A DNA stretch of 64,000 bases from Diphasiastrum complanatum (taxonomy: Eukaryota; Streptophyta; Lycopodiopsida; Lycopodiales; Lycopodiaceae), in assembly GCA_029204225.1 (NCBI GenBank), contig CM055113.1, positions 5,928,647 to 5,992,646 on the forward strand. The letters are read 5' to 3'. A program made the translations under genes and the position numbers. Of the stretch, positions 1 through 11,416 are shown piece by piece. The notes under the pieces are model-generated. The model ran no database searches, was not told the origin of the DNA, and saw only the letters and a program-made list of their open reading frames with translations. Position 1 is the first letter of the stretch, and every line of letters starts with the position of its first letter.

Positions 1-40
1 GGGGCTTTTCTGGGAGTCGTGATTTTTTGTATGTAGAACC
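1..40 (-). CDS. Exon 10, 5' part (runs off the window)
   Basis: Acceptor TCTTTTTTGCAG, then GSTYKKSRLPEKP in phase 0, reaching the window edge. The K-LP-KP string is where the family enters its second thioredoxin-like domain, so the second half of the protein should be just left of this window. Confidence 0.82.
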
Positions 41-411
41 CTGCAAAAAAGAGACCATAGACAAACATTTAAGAATTCAAATTTCCAAAATACATTCTTG
101 GATATCTTTCAACGCCCTAGCATTTAAGAAAGATCTTCTCAATGTAACCAAGTTCAATGTATTGCCTCTCTTGGATTTGAAGAATGCTTGCATCAAAAAT
201 TACATAGTCACATAGCATAAAATTTCCATCTCTCTAGTACCCATGTAATAACTCTACGTAAAAACTTAAGATTTTTCACGTAGTCACTATTTGTAAGCGG
301 GAAAAAATTTAGTAATGGGAAAAAGTACTAGAACCACATGTACGTTCCTTTAAAACTTGCATATTGATGAGCACATTGCCGCTTTATGTGAGTTATAACT
401 TATCAGAAGTC

Positions 412-737
412 TTGGGAATGTTTCAAAGTCGTGAAAAGATGCTATTGCTTTGTTAGGGCTCTGGCTTTGGATTCTACTGGTTCTCAGGAACATAAACTGC
501 ATGAGCTACTTTATTGTGTCTATTGTGAATGCTTTTCATTCGATCTGTGATTTGAGTCCTTAACTAAAGCAATATTGGGAATGTTTCTTAGTCGTGAAAA
601 GATGCTATTGCTTTGTTAGGGCTCTGGCTTTGAATTCTACTGGTTCTCAGGAACAGAAACTGCATGAGCTACTTCATTGTGTCTATTGTGACTGCTTTTC
701 ATTCGATCTGTGATTTGAGTCCTTAACTAAAGCAATA
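412..737. repeat. 163-bp tandem duplication in intron 9
   Basis: Two units, 412-574 and 575-737, differing at only a few bases. Both contain the run from TCGTGAAAAGATGC to TTAACTAAAGC. No coding content was recognised. Confidence 0.92.
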
Positions 738-878
738 TTGAAACTTATGATGACTACCATCCACCAACACTTAGCAAAACTTCCTAGGGTGCTCAAGAAT
801 ATGAGTAAATAGATGATTCGGTCACATAAGTCCAAACGTGTAAAAAATGAGAGATGGAAATAAAGTTAGGATGCTTGC

Positions 879-920
879 CTTTCCTGCACGGCCAATCATG
901 GCAAGGCCGGCTGTTAATGT
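879..920 (-). CDS. Exon 9 (42 nt), GC-donor exon
   Basis: Fourteen codons, TLTAGLAMIGRAGK, likely a short hydrophobic linker between the two domains. Acceptor GGATGCAG. The exon end is AAAG|GCAAGC, a GC donor with otherwise good consensus. No GT donor nearby keeps the frame with exon 10. Confidence 0.85.
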
Positions 921-1122
921 CTGCATCCCAAATGTGAATGAAAGTAAGAGATGTTCTTATCTCCAAAAATAACCCTATGATCGTTCAACATTCTAGTCAA
1001 AACTTATTAAAGGTTGTGGTGCTAATAAATCGAGAACCAAAAATTGACATCTGATGAGTTCCTTCACCAAACTTATAAGAACATGCTAGTGTCAAAGCAA
1101 AAAAGCATTTTAAAGGTCTTAC

Positions 1123-1166
1123 AGTAAAGAAACCAAGTGAGAGCATCAAAGGTACTTTTCCATCTC
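1123..1166 (-). CDS. Exon 8 (44 nt)
   Basis: Acceptor CTCTTGCAG. The first two bases complete Gly, then DGKVPLMLSLGFFT follows, ending at donor ACT|GTAAGA. In this family the KYGDG-VPL string follows ESD-IIKYL directly, and that is what the splice produces. The ORF readable here extends past the donor, but only as intron read-through. Confidence 0.88.
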
Positions 1167-1189
1167 CTGCAAGAGAAACATCCATAAAA

Positions 1190-1612
1190 GGTAAACTCCT
1201 AGAAGAGTTGATTCATGATTTTCATTATCAAAATAGCAATCCTATATGTTGCTTCCTCCCCAATGGACATTTTCATAAAGATTGAATACCTTCGGAATTG
1301 TTGTGACACTTAACCTAAGTGATCATGACACGTTAGAGAGATGAGTATTTTGAAAATAGCCTTTTTGTGGAGACAAAATTAACCAACCATGCAGAATAAC
1401 ACGATTCATAACCGTATCATTATAGAAATTGACTATTCATTGTGCCTTCCCTTTGGAATTATGGTGCTTAATAGAACAGGTGCCGGCAGCGTTTGCTATC
1501 TTTTATGCGTCATTGATATCAAAATCTGTGAATCTGTTCATAACATGGTATCAGAGCTCTTTTCTGTCCAAATCTGAATTCTTTTGCAGGATCTGAAGAA
1601 ACGCAACGCAAC

Positions 1613-1614
<2 letters not shown>
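1190..1614. other. Intron 7 start; PBS-like site
   Basis: No gene. At 1,545-1,556 there is a plus-strand TGGTATCAGAGC, the initiator-tRNA-Met primer-binding site used by many plant LTR elements, preceded by ...ATAACA, which could be an LTR end. The matching LTR start was not found, so this is probably a truncated element start. Confidence 0.4.

Positions 1615-1667
<53 letters not shown>
1615..1667. repeat. (CT)n microsatellite
   Basis: About 26 CT units followed by poly-C. Apparent poly-Ser/Leu and Arg/Glu ORFs through it are artefacts. Confidence 0.95.
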
Positions 1668-1669
<2 letters not shown>

Positions 1670-1789
1670 CCCCCGTTTGACAGCTGCTAGGCTCCTGCCC
1701 GCGCTGCCTGAGCTGTTTTCCAGCCTGCAAGTGCTACCCGTCTGTTGCCTGTTTTCCAGCCTGGCTATGCTGCCCTCCACTGCCCTACA

Positions 1790-2289
1790 ATGTACCTTTA
1801 CCCTAATGTTGAACACAAACTCCTGAATGCGTTCCGACCATCTAGCCTTACGACCACGAAGGTCCTTGGCATCACAAATGTACTTAAGGGACTGGTGATC
1901 AATCATCACCGTAAATCTGGCACCATAGAGATAATGCCTCCTGATTTTTCACGCATGAATGACTACAAAAAGTCCAGCTTCTTGCTTTCAAAAGCAACTG
2001 GTCTACAATCTTGATAAAGGACCGCTCCTACAACGTCGCTAACATCGGTATCAACCACGAAGGGTCGGTTAGGATTGACAATGTGTAAAATTGGAGCCGT
2101 GGAAACCCAATGCTTGAGAGTCTCAAAACTCTCATTCATTTCATTAGTCCATGTTATCAAAAGGACTTCTTTTGCGGCTACATTTTTTCTTCACCCCCTT
2201 AAGAACGTTTGTTAAGGGCAATGCTATTAAAGCATAGTCTAAAATGAGCCTGTGTAAAAATCATGTGAAGCCCAAAAAGGATTTCACAT
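1790..2289 (-). pseudogene. Gypsy RT end and RNase H fragment
   Basis: Minus strand: SFLGF...LIALPLTNVLKG (RT connection), then PFVVDTDVSDVVGAVLYQ (RNase H first catalytic strand) and, after a frameshift, DHQSLKYI. The usual first Asp of RNase H sits in the DTD string. Stops and one frameshift make it non-functional. Confidence 0.75.
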
Positions 2290-2735
2290 CACGAATTGTG
2301 TCATCGAAGATTTTCGCAAAGCCAACTGCATCCTCGATAGTCTGCGGTTGGTTACGCCGCCCTTCTAGTTGAAATTCTTTTGAAAGCCCCAAAATGAAAT
2401 GTAATTTTAATAAAATAGAATCGATTCGCTAGGTGAATCGGGGCAAAATCTCCTGGAACTCCTAGATGTAGGCATCTAATGGCTTACTACCCATCTGCAC
2501 GTTGGCAAAACGCCGCCAATGCTCAAAATCATCCAAGACCGGTAGGAAAGTCGTTCTAAAGGCAACCTGGAAGGCATCCCATGTGGAAGGGGCACCAGCC
2601 CTTTCCTTCAGATCTTGCCACCGAGTAAACACCTGACCGCGTCAAAACACGAGGGTAAAAGCGATCTTTGTACTATCGGGCAGGTCGTGCATGGAAAAAT
2701 GGCTATTCCACCGATCATTGAGGAAATGTCAAAAA
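2290..2735 (-). pseudogene. Gypsy gag fragment
   Basis: Minus strand. Recognisable retrotransposon gag (capsid) text, for example TRWQDLKERAGAPSTWDAF and FEHWRRFANVQMG, with at least three in-frame stops. It runs directly into an RT C-terminal string (RDVKSFLGF) near 2,290, so protease and most of RT were deleted. Confidence 0.75.
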
Positions 2736-3445
2736 ACTTGATCTAACAAGCAAGATCATAAAGCAAGATCTCTTCATCAACAATCCAAAAGGTGGTGAGG
2801 ATGATTAGATTGCAAATGTTTTTGTATGAGCAGGTGGAAATTTGCAAGGAGGATGAAAGAGGCCAAAGAAGAGGCTAAGGAAGAGGAGAACAAGGCCACA
2901 CAAGTCTGTACTTGCAGCAGGTACAGCCTACAAGTACAGGCTATGTCTTTGTAAAATTACAAGCAAAGCTATTCTTTTAAGATAGCTTTTTAAGCTTAGA
3001 AGTTAACAAACTTTGTAAAACAAACTTTGCAACTTTGCAAGTTAAGTTTGCTTTAAGAAAAGTCTTGTTTAAAAAAAACTTTGTATTTTATGTTAACAAA
3101 GTTTAGTATGTACTTTTAGAAGTACAATAGAAGTTTCTTAACTTTGAACTTATGTTCAAAGAAAATTTCACGAAGTTTAAAGAGCTTGAAGTCGCTCTTG
3201 TTTTCATGCAAGGCATCTGATAACACCACAACCATATAGTACTTTTAGAAGTACTATCAAAAAGCAATGTTGATTCAAAAGGGAGGGAATTAATTCCATC
3301 CCTTCCCTCCTCCTGGGCGGCGTTGTTGTGCCTGCAGCAAGCCCGTGTACAGTACAACCCCACCAATCGGCCAGACACGCGCCCGCGCACGGGGGCGCTT
3401 GGCCGCAGGCGAGATTTTTATTTTTTTATTTTTTTACTTTACGGT

Positions 3446-3477
3446 TGTCCGTACAGATCCGTACGACTGTACGGACA
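3446..3477. repeat. Perfect 11-bp inverted repeat (hairpin)
   Basis: Left arm TGTCCGTACAG, 10-nt loop, right arm CTGTACGGACA. The loop contains a further CGTACG palindrome. It sits between T-rich and A-rich runs in the leader of the truncated gypsy element. Confidence 0.85.
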
Positions 3478-3856
3478 GTTAGTCTGGCTTTCACAAAATC
3501 AAGGAAAACCAAGAAAAATTTTAATGTCAGAAAAAAAAAAAGATAAAATTTTACATGATTTCTTTACGATTCTGTCTCTCAAACCAAGGTCCAAAAACAA
3601 TATTAGTTTCTGAAAATTTTTACAACCGATAAAAAAATCAGAAAACCGACAAACTTCCACCATAAATAGCAAAGATAGCTCGTTTTCTGTCCAAACGACC
3701 TTGGATTGAGACGAACCAAAAAGGAAAGTTGTTCATTTCGATTCAATGAAGACAACTAAGCCTTCCTAGAACATCAACCAAAAGCTTAAACCAACCAAAA
3801 ACTTAAGTAAGAATGAATGCACCTTATACACAATGATCGGTGGCTTTGATACCAAA

Positions 3857-4391
3857 TGTTAGAATCCCCATCGTCGATCCGCTCATTGCTAAAGCACAAA
3901 CAGGTGACGAACGCTACGTTACCGCCCACCATCCATAGAGGAACTGCCACCTCTCCCCCATGCACTAGAGCTATAGACCACCATCAAGCAAGCTTGGATC
4001 TCCGATAAGCCATGGTGTCCCATACCACCATACCTTACCCTCGACCCTCGCCTACCTACATCCTGAGGCCTAGATAATCGTCCTGACCTGACCACCAATG
4101 GAAGAGCTCTTCATTCTCTAGGAGAGAATGAATGCGAAGCTCATGGAGATCCACCTCTATATACATAGTCCAGGTGGGGTCATCTCCGACCATAGGAGTC
4201 ACACATGACCATCAACGTGCGACAGTTGTGCACTGACGCGGGTCCATAACAAAGAGTCACCTCGTGCCAATAATGTATTGACACGTGACACCCAAAAGAC
4301 CTAAAGCTCCAGATCAACGTTCCGTCCCAATGCCCATAAATGAGACCATCACCTCAAGTTTCCTGTTGCGTGCCCTTATGGGTACGTAACA
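3857..4391 (-). repeat. 5' LTR of the truncated gypsy element
   Basis: The minus-strand sequence runs TGTTACGTACCC...GATTCTAACA and is followed by primer-binding site TGGTATCAAAGCC (3,842-3,854). A TATATAGAGG box lies near 4,155-4,167. The start point is inferred from the TGTTA...AACA ends; the start resembles the LTR starts at 28,327 and 49,132. Confidence 0.6.
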
Positions 4392-5029
4392 CCACCCAAT
4401 CATCGAATCTGTTTATATTGAACCCAAACCATGGAGCTATCAATACTATCCATCCTTGAGCTATGATCAAGGCTTTTGAGATATTGGCATCCATAGGACT
4501 AGTATCAACACCAATCCTAAGATGCACAACTCTATCACTAGTCCTAGCAAGCACATGGCAGAAAGTTCTCTTGGCATAGCATGTGTACACTATCCAACAC
4601 AATCTAGAAAATTGATTGGAGTGCCAATTTCTTATCGTAATATATAGGTTATTGGAAAACACTCTCCTATGTGCATGTCACCCAAATACACAAAACACAT
4701 AATAGCTGGGCACAGAAAGACATATCATAGTCCTATCAATAGCTATCTACCAATCCCTTTCCTAACCTTAGGCTAGAACCCATGCTTGGTCATTATTTAC
4801 CAATCCAAGTAGATATCATGAACTCTTTATTAATGAGTGTTCTTATATATGTTTTACATTCACTATCAAACAAATGATAGTACTTCCAGTACAATGCGCT
4901 ACTAACAAGATTGTTGTGATATATCTTAGCATTGGCAAGGTACTGAAGATCATTTCGTAATTTGATCAAGAATTTTGCAACTATTTTGCACTTAGAATTT
5001 ACAAACTTCTGCATTTTCTAGTCCTGATT
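4392..5029. other. Intron 7 sequence without recognised genes
   Basis: AT-rich sequence between two gypsy remnants. Only short random-looking ORFs were seen; possibly eroded retrotransposon sequence. Confidence 0.5.
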
Positions 5030-6225
5030 TGAAAATAGAAGATTTGATGCATTATTGGGCATGAGTTTATTGCCTTGGTAGACACTGGCAGCACTCACTC
5101 CCTTTTGAGCAGTTATTAGTAACACCAAAGGGAAGGACACGAAAGTTATAAAGACCAAGGTGAGTACAAAAGACAATCTTATACTCATCAGAGGGGTGCA
5201 TCCTAATATTGTGATACTAGAAATAAAGGTCAACTTTGAAAAAGATTTTGGTGGGACCAAGCTGATCAAAGACGTTGTCCATGGGAGGAATCGGGTACTG
5301 GTTCTGAATGGTCAGCTTGTGCATTTGGTCTAATACTCGACTCTAGACATCCTTTAAGGAGAGCGAGGAGTGGCACTAGGAAGCAAATCAATATGGTGGT
5401 TGACATCACATGATGGTGGTAGAGATGTAGGCTTTGAAAATACGTGAGAATACTACTGCAATCTCATCTATGGTGGTGGTTGACCGGTTCTCAAAGCAAA
5501 TTTACAGCACTAATAAAGCAAAGCAATGTGCCAATTATACTTGTTAGAGTTTTTGGCTACATGTTTTCCCCACTCTATATTCTACAACTTATACGCATTT
5601 TGGAGGTTTGGTTAGTCATGGCACTGCTTACCATTCTACAATTGATGGCCAACCCCAGGTCCTTAACCAAGTCCTTGAAAATAATCGTCGACACTTTCTC
5701 TCGCCTTTTGGAAAGGATTGGGATCAGCATTTATTTTTGGCAAAGTATAGTTAAAAGAGCTCTGTTAGTTCCAGCACTAATGTCTCTCCTTTCTTGCTTG
5801 CTCATGGTTACTCTCCTGCTTTATCAGGTGTTCCACTTTCACCTGATGATGCAACTATTATGATTGCTTCATAATGCTTGGGAAAGTGCACACTTACAGC
5901 ACGTTCAGTAGTGTTATCAAATAGTCGTAGACCACCATTGTTGCCATGTTCAGTTTCAGATTGGTGATATGGTTTACCTTCAGCTTCACTTTGCACAAGA
6001 TCAGTTTGTTCAGGGCCATGTCTATTGAGGAGGCCACTTCAAAACCAATTCATGTCTTTTATTATACTCTATTGCTTGCAAATCAAGCTCGTGCTCTTGT
6101 TCAACCCTCTACATCTGCTTCAATTACTAATCCACCTAGACCATCTGCTACATGATTATCTTGCACCATGTAAAGTCCTCTTCCGTAGTGGAATTGCACT
6201 TTCCTTTTGGGGGCCATGTTTTTAG
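5030..6225 (+). mobile_element. Eroded Ty3/gypsy 3' part: protease, integrase
   Basis: Plus strand. A retropepsin-like string ALVDTGSTHSLLS lies at about 5,064-5,102. Integrase core follows at about 5,616-5,860 (TAYHSTIDGQPQVLNQVLEN, then VSPFLLAHGYSPALSGVPL) and an integrase C-terminal piece FQIGDMVYLQLH near 5,950-5,985. RT and RNase H are missing and frames shift repeatedly. A purine tract, GGGGAGAG, at about 6,227 marks the expected 3' LTR boundary. Confidence 0.68.
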
Positions 6226-6229
6226 TAGG

Positions 6230-6700
6230 GGAGAGTTATGGACTTGGTTTATTACATTCGTCATGTCCTACCTTTATTAGTTTACTTTATGCACATTACA
6301 TAAGTAGGACTTGGGCCCTTTTTATTCATGTACTGGCCTATGCCCGATTTATTAACTTATTTGCTACTTGCCTATATGATTATGAAGTGGGCACTATTTT
6401 CCCTCCTTATCTTACTTGATTAGCTTAGCTACTATTATCTTATCCTCTAGAAGCTTCCTTTTAGGACTTCTCTATGAGTATCTGTAGGAGACATTGTCAT
6501 TCATTTTGCGACCTTCTGATATCGATCATTATCTTATGTCCTAATTAGGTTTCTGTCGTCCATTGCTTGTAGAGCTATGGCTATGATCTGATGTGATGTC
6601 TCTTAGCTATTCTTGTAGGTATCAGTTTATGCTGCCTCATTTCCCATTTATATGTCAGTGTTCTAAAAGGTAATTCCACCATTCATTTTGACTAAACCAG
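6230..6700 (+). repeat. Probable 3' LTR of the eroded gypsy element
   Basis: Follows the purine tract. It starts TTATGGACTTGG, and its late part (TTGCTTGTAGAGCT..., about 6,556-6,620) matches the late part of the LTR at 32,651-33,937. Boundaries are approximate. Confidence 0.45.
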
Positions 6701-6845
6701 ATCCGCCTCTAAAGAGTCAATTTTTAGATTAAGAAAATGATGTTGACAAGCAAGGGTGCTGAAGGGTTCACATTCTTATTTAGGATGTGTCTCAAAAAAA
6801 CTTACAATGGGTAATTAACTTCAAAAGGTTTTGAGAGAAGCACAC

Positions 6846-6915
6846 CGTATTTGTCAACTAGGTACTTGATAATATCGTCAGATTCATACATTGATACTCC
6901 CGTGTTGGGATCAAC
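6846..6915 (-). CDS. Exon 7 (70 nt), VDPNTG / ESDDIIKYL segment
   Basis: Encodes VDPNTGVSMYESDDIIKYL, then VDKY plus one base. This is the strand-4/helix-3 part of the GST-N fold (the E-S-D pair is the canonical gamma-Glu-binding loop position in GSTs). Acceptor CTTGCAG, donor TACG|GTGTGC. It joins exon 6 directly in sense across the 14.8-kb intron. Confidence 0.92.
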
Positions 6916-7955
6916 CTGCAAGAGACCAAAACTATGTTCAATTGAGACTTACACCAAGAGATTAGGTAGATATATTACAAACAACAGCACAAACTAATAA
7001 GAAGAAAAATATTGGGAAATACAGTTAGTCCTTCCAATAAATTTGAAAGAATAACATCACTTATATACTGTGCTACCTTCATGTAAACAAAGATTTCAAG
7101 TCAATGGAAAAACTATGACCTAAATTCATATGTAGTAAATGCTTTTGCATGAGTTTCTTTGTCGCTTGTAGTACTAAATCTCTATCTTAGCTCAAAAGTG
7201 AGACTTCAACTTTGTTATGGAAAGTGATCATAGGATTCAAATTTTTATGTCAAACCATGTGATACAAAAGAACTTTACATAGGGTATCATATACAATCGG
7301 GCTGTTCAATATAAAAGACACAAGGTTCACTTCAAAGGGAGTCCAATCTTGTAGAAGATGCGTGAATAGATCTGGGCATTATTCATTCGAAAAAAAGCAA
7401 GAATGACGTGTTAGAGAAAATAAAGAGCTAAAGGTCGAAGTGTGAATAGAAGCTTCTGCAGGGAAGCACCAAATTCTGGCCATCTTATTCTGCTCTGCAC
7501 TACCTCCTAGCAAGGCCTCAAAAGCATCATGAATTTGATTGGAGGAGCATGCTTTCATTATACTAAACTTGCTAGCTTCCACATCCACTAGCTGCAGAAA
7601 TCTGAATTGTATGGGGAATATCAGGGCAGCTATGAACACATTCACAGGTGCTGATGGTATGAAACAACAAAAGTCATTCACATAGCATTCTCCAACTAAG
7701 GAATTTGTATGAATATCAATGGCTACCGATAGCTCAGGCACTCCAACTAAAATCTCCAAAATAGTACAACTCCCCTACAAGAAGCTCAACACTCAAAAAT
7801 CAAAACTACGAAGTGACTATCCTTAGTCGCTATTTAGAGTGGACAAATCCTACCTCCTTTGATATTGATTTGGAGGGAAGGTGAAATTCAAAAATTAGGG
7901 CCAAAATAGAAGACCATGTAAAATAGTATTTCTAGGCCTATAACATGTCATATAG
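6916..7955. other. Intron 6, first kilobase: no gene recognised
   Basis: AT-rich intron sequence. A 126-codon minus-strand ORF (7,379-7,759) has no family resemblance that I can see and no nearby signals; I treat it as chance. Confidence 0.5.
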
Positions 7956-7959
7956 AGTC

Positions 7960-9350
7960 AGAGGTGTTAGATGGAGTGCCCAAGTTCCAAGGTGCCTGTT
8001 GCCGAATGGGGCACCATATTGTGAATATATTGGTGTCTTCTTGCATGGGCACCATGTTTCTGAAGTCCATTGATACGTCGGAGGCAGGCTTGGCATAGAT
8101 TGTTTGAGTACCCCTCACAGACCATTGATGAAGTTGGAAAAGAAAATGTTGTCCAGGTATGCACTTTAGTCTATAAGGCACATTCAACATTGAAGTTACA
8201 CTGAACATTGCAATTTGCATTTGCCATGTACATTTTTTATGAATTTCGAAGTTCGTTGTGACTTGAACTTTGCAGAATGCTCAATGTTAATGAGTTATGA
8301 TTCAGCCTTTGTCGGAATTCTGATGTATAGGTTGTCAGGGACAACGCATCCAATTGTGTTGCAATGGGGAAGCTCGTGCGGTTGTAGACATGCCCTAGGT
8401 CAGTAGTTGAAAGCATGGCACGATTCTTGGTGAGATTTGTCACCAAGAGACAAGAGGGTCCTAAGCATGTTCAAGTCCCATTCCAGCTTGGAGCTCTTGA
8501 GGCCTGCCCCACTAGGTATCTATTAACTACCAGCCAATTTTCAATTCTTGAAATGCTTTTACATTCTTTTAAGTTCTAACTTTATAATATTGTGTGGCTA
8601 GCCGGTGGCCGCTATATGATATTTTAATTTGCAATTTTGTTGAAGCTTCATGTCTGGTACAAATTGAATTGTGCTATGGCCTATTGCCAATGACCAATTA
8701 CCATTCTTATTTCATTCCAGGTTTGCCTTTATGTTCCTTGTTTTGGAGCGGCTCATAAAAGTGCACGCAAGCCTGAGGCAAATGGTTTTTTCAGACCATT
8801 GGGCAGAGTGGGCCCATCACGAGAGGCCAAGTCCAGGAGATTTGAGACGGTTGTGCTTTCATCTGCGTTTTAGGATGATGCACAAGCCATTGTCACATCA
8901 ATGCAGCCTATCTATAGTGTGTTGCGCCTTACTAATAGAGACAGTAGCACTTTAGGCCTTCTCTATGAGTTCATGGATAGGCTGGGAGAGCAGCTTCAGA
9001 GTTGCACTGGTATAGATGCTGACAGGTATATTACTACGTTAAAAGTTGATTCTTCATTCAATTCATTGTAATTTGTCAAATTTCGATTTTGATGATCGGA
9101 AATTGGAATTTGGGTTCTTAAATGTTCGGTGTTTACGGGCTGGAGGAAATGAGGGACCTGTTTCCATCAGCCTCTACAGGCCGTGGCTACCCTACTTCAT
9201 CCACTATGGAGGAGGGAGGATCAATTCCATGATCGAGAGCTCAGGCAGGGATGGCATTCCTACGTCTCCTCTGTCTATCCTGATCCTAGGGATCAAGATG
9301 CACTCATGGATGACCTGAATGTATTCAAGCATGTACCTAGTAATTACAAG
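7960..9350 (+). pseudogene. hAT-superfamily (DUF659-type) transposase pseudogene
   Basis: Plus-strand fragments occur in the order of a DUF659/hAT transposase. HHIVNILVSSCMGTMFLKSI is at about 8,015-8,074. LFEYPSQTIDEVGKENVVQV is at about 8,100-8,160. DNASNCVAMGKL is at about 8,340-8,375. SLRQMVFSDHWAEW is at about 8,775-8,815. DDAQAIVTSMQPIYSVLRLT and LGLLYEFMDRLGEQLQ are at about 8,870-9,000. A C-terminal block near 9,215-9,330 reads WHSYVSSVYPDPRDQD. Stops, frameshifts and AT-rich interruptions occur between blocks, so it is not functional. No terminal inverted repeats were identified. Confidence 0.78.
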
Positions 9351-9633
9351 CTAGTACTTAGTAGTCACTACTTAGTACTATCATGATTCATCTATGTATT
9401 GAAGTCTGAGTTACTAATAAGTATTTAGTATTTAGTATTTACTATGAACTTTTAAGTAGGTTAATGAGTTGGTAAGTAGTAAGTTGAAGTTGTGACTTGT
9501 AACTTAGTAGTTTGAACCTTGATTCTTGATTCCCAATTCACTGCTTTATATTGATATTTTGTGGATTGTAAGTTGTAATTTGAAAGTTAAAAGCTTCTAA
9601 TCCTTGTCCAATCATCATAAATCCTGATTCCTT

Positions 9634-9888
9634 GTGTGCATTGCACAAGGCCTACTACTCGAGCTGCTACATCATGTAGGAACAAGAGGACAGGAGAGGG
9701 TCCAAAGCCATGTCGTTGGCGACTCAGATACTTCTAAGAGTCCCTCTAATTTAGATGAGAAATTTACTGCCAAGGGTGAGGATGAGGATGACGATGAGAG
9801 TAAGCCTCATGATGGGGAGGATGACCTTGAGGCCATGCCAATGCCTCCACGACGACAGCTTCTGAGGCGGCGGGCAGTCAAAAGCTAG
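9634..9888 (+). pseudogene. Acidic tail, possibly the C-terminus of the hAT relic
   Basis: An open frame rich in Asp/Glu (GEDEDDDESKPHDGEDD) ends in a basic RRQLLRRRAVKS and a stop. Its position after the hAT blocks suggests the same gene; the sequence itself is low-complexity and not diagnostic. Confidence 0.35.
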
Positions 9889-9890
9889 AG

Positions 9891-10689
9891 CACTCAGCAT
9901 TTAGCATAGTTATGAGGCCTAAAGCTTGAGCTTCAAGGCTACACTTGAAACTCTTATTATTTATGCTTTTACTTTAAAGTTCAAACTTTTGACTCGAATT
10001 GTAATTTGTTTTTTGTCAGTGGTCACTACACTGTACAGTTTATAACTCTACTATTTATAATATTTGGAAGTTTTTTTATGTCTAAGACTGTGATGTGTTG
10101 CGCGCATTGTGCATGTGTCATGAGTCATGACTCAACTTTCAAGTATTCAAGTATGTAATATGGACTATCTTTTATGTACTATAGCTTATAAGTTATGTGA
10201 ATCATAATCCATGTAAATTGTAAATTGTAATCTGTATTTCAATTTTCTGGTCACTGGTAAGTCGTAATTGGTCACGTCAATATTTGCGAACTTTGAAGCA
10301 CTCAACACTGTGAACTTTCAACTTAGTCTTGTAATATGTATGGAATATGGCAGTATCTACAAGTGTATAATCACTTATTTATGGGGTCCCATAGGGCCCA
10401 AATTAGGGCTAGGCATAGAAGTGTGATTGTTGACATGTTATCAAGTACCTACTACCATGTCCAAAGTTTTGAAATAATTTTAAAAAGTTCTTCAATCTTC
10501 TTAAACTATAAGTTCTGCCCCTGAGCATTGAAGGATTGATTTCAATCTTGATTCTAAGGTTCGAATACTAGGTGTCTTGCTTTCATTAATCATGTACCTG
10601 CTATTTTGTTTCAAAACAATTTCTCAAAGCTCCCCAAGCTTTATTCTTAATTTATGACTTATCACAATAAGCACTAAAGCCACTAAGTT
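9891..10689. other. AT-rich intron sequence
   Basis: No gene. Repeated short words (AACTT, TTGTAA, AGTAGT) give a patchy low-complexity look; the same words occur around 9,340-9,600. Confidence 0.5.
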
Positions 10690-10860
10690 GGAAGTAGCAA
10701 TTGGATGTATCTACTTAGCACTAGTCTTTCTAGTCTAAACCCCAAAATCCCATAAGAACACATTTTCAAAAAAAATAAAAAACCTAAAAAAGTTTTATGT
10801 CTCGAACCTCTCATTTCAAAGGCGTTTCGAAACGACGAACGAAATGGGTTGAAAAAACAA
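10690..10860 (-). repeat. Dispersed repeat with TTTCGAAA palindrome cluster (copy 1)
   Basis: The block matches, in inverted orientation, 26,246-26,430. Both share ATTGGATGTATCTACTT, a C/A-rich AACCCC...CACATTTTCAAAA stretch and a cluster built on GCGTTTCGAAACG (10,822-10,834). Confidence 0.7.
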
Positions 10861-11416
10861 CGTGCGCTAGTTACAAGGCAACCACTCAGCATTCTTGTGG
10901 CATCCTCGTGACTAGAATATTCCATGATTACCTATATGGAATGAGTCACATCATATCTCATCAATCGCAGGTGAGAAAAAAAAGAGTTCACCAGGACCGT
11001 GAAGCAGATTTATTTTCAGGTGTTGTGGAACCGTCATCAGTTAAGGTCCAAGGCATTGTTGGGCGCTGGTGGGGTCCACCTTGTAAATAGTGTGGAAGAG
11101 TTAAGAGAAAAAGTGTGAGGGCTCTGGCACCCTATGTGTGTAAGTCCAACCCGATGCAGCTCCATAGTTAGGGTTTCCATTCCTCGTGGTACTCATGGGC
11201 AACCTGCCTTTTGGGTTCATTTGGAATCCTCATCTTCAACCTACCAACTGGCACTCATGAGTATATCAAACGATCTATTTATCGTGCTTATCTTCAGCGT
11301 ACCTAGTAGGGACACCTGACAAACCATCTTTAAAACATTGTCACAAAGAATTTTGTAATTTATTGTTGTTTTATAATGAAAAATACACTAAGGATGTGTA
11401 AACATCACATGGATAC
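10861..11416. other. Intron 6 sequence left of the gypsy insertion
   Basis: Nothing recognised. It ends at the target-site copy GATAC (11,412-11,416). Confidence 0.5.

Larger units (their letters stand above)
1790..4391 (-). mobile_element. Truncated Ty3/gypsy element, minus strand
   Basis: On the minus strand the order is LTR (4,391-3,857), primer-binding site, untranslated leader, gag, then fused RT/RNase H remnants. The element stops near 1,790 at an unrelated (CT)n-containing sequence; no 3' LTR is seen. It lies in intron 7, in the same orientation as the host gene. Confidence 0.75.

Noticed and set aside
412-737. Direct repeats considered as a CRISPR-like array
   Set aside because: Only two long adjacent copies without spacers, in a plant intron.
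997-1185. A 62-codon minus-strand ORF
   Set aside because: Only 44 nt (exon 8) are coding; the rest is intron on both sides.
7379-7759. A 126-codon minus-strand ORF in intron 6
   Set aside because: No family resemblance, no splice or promoter context; length is within chance for this much AT-rich intron.
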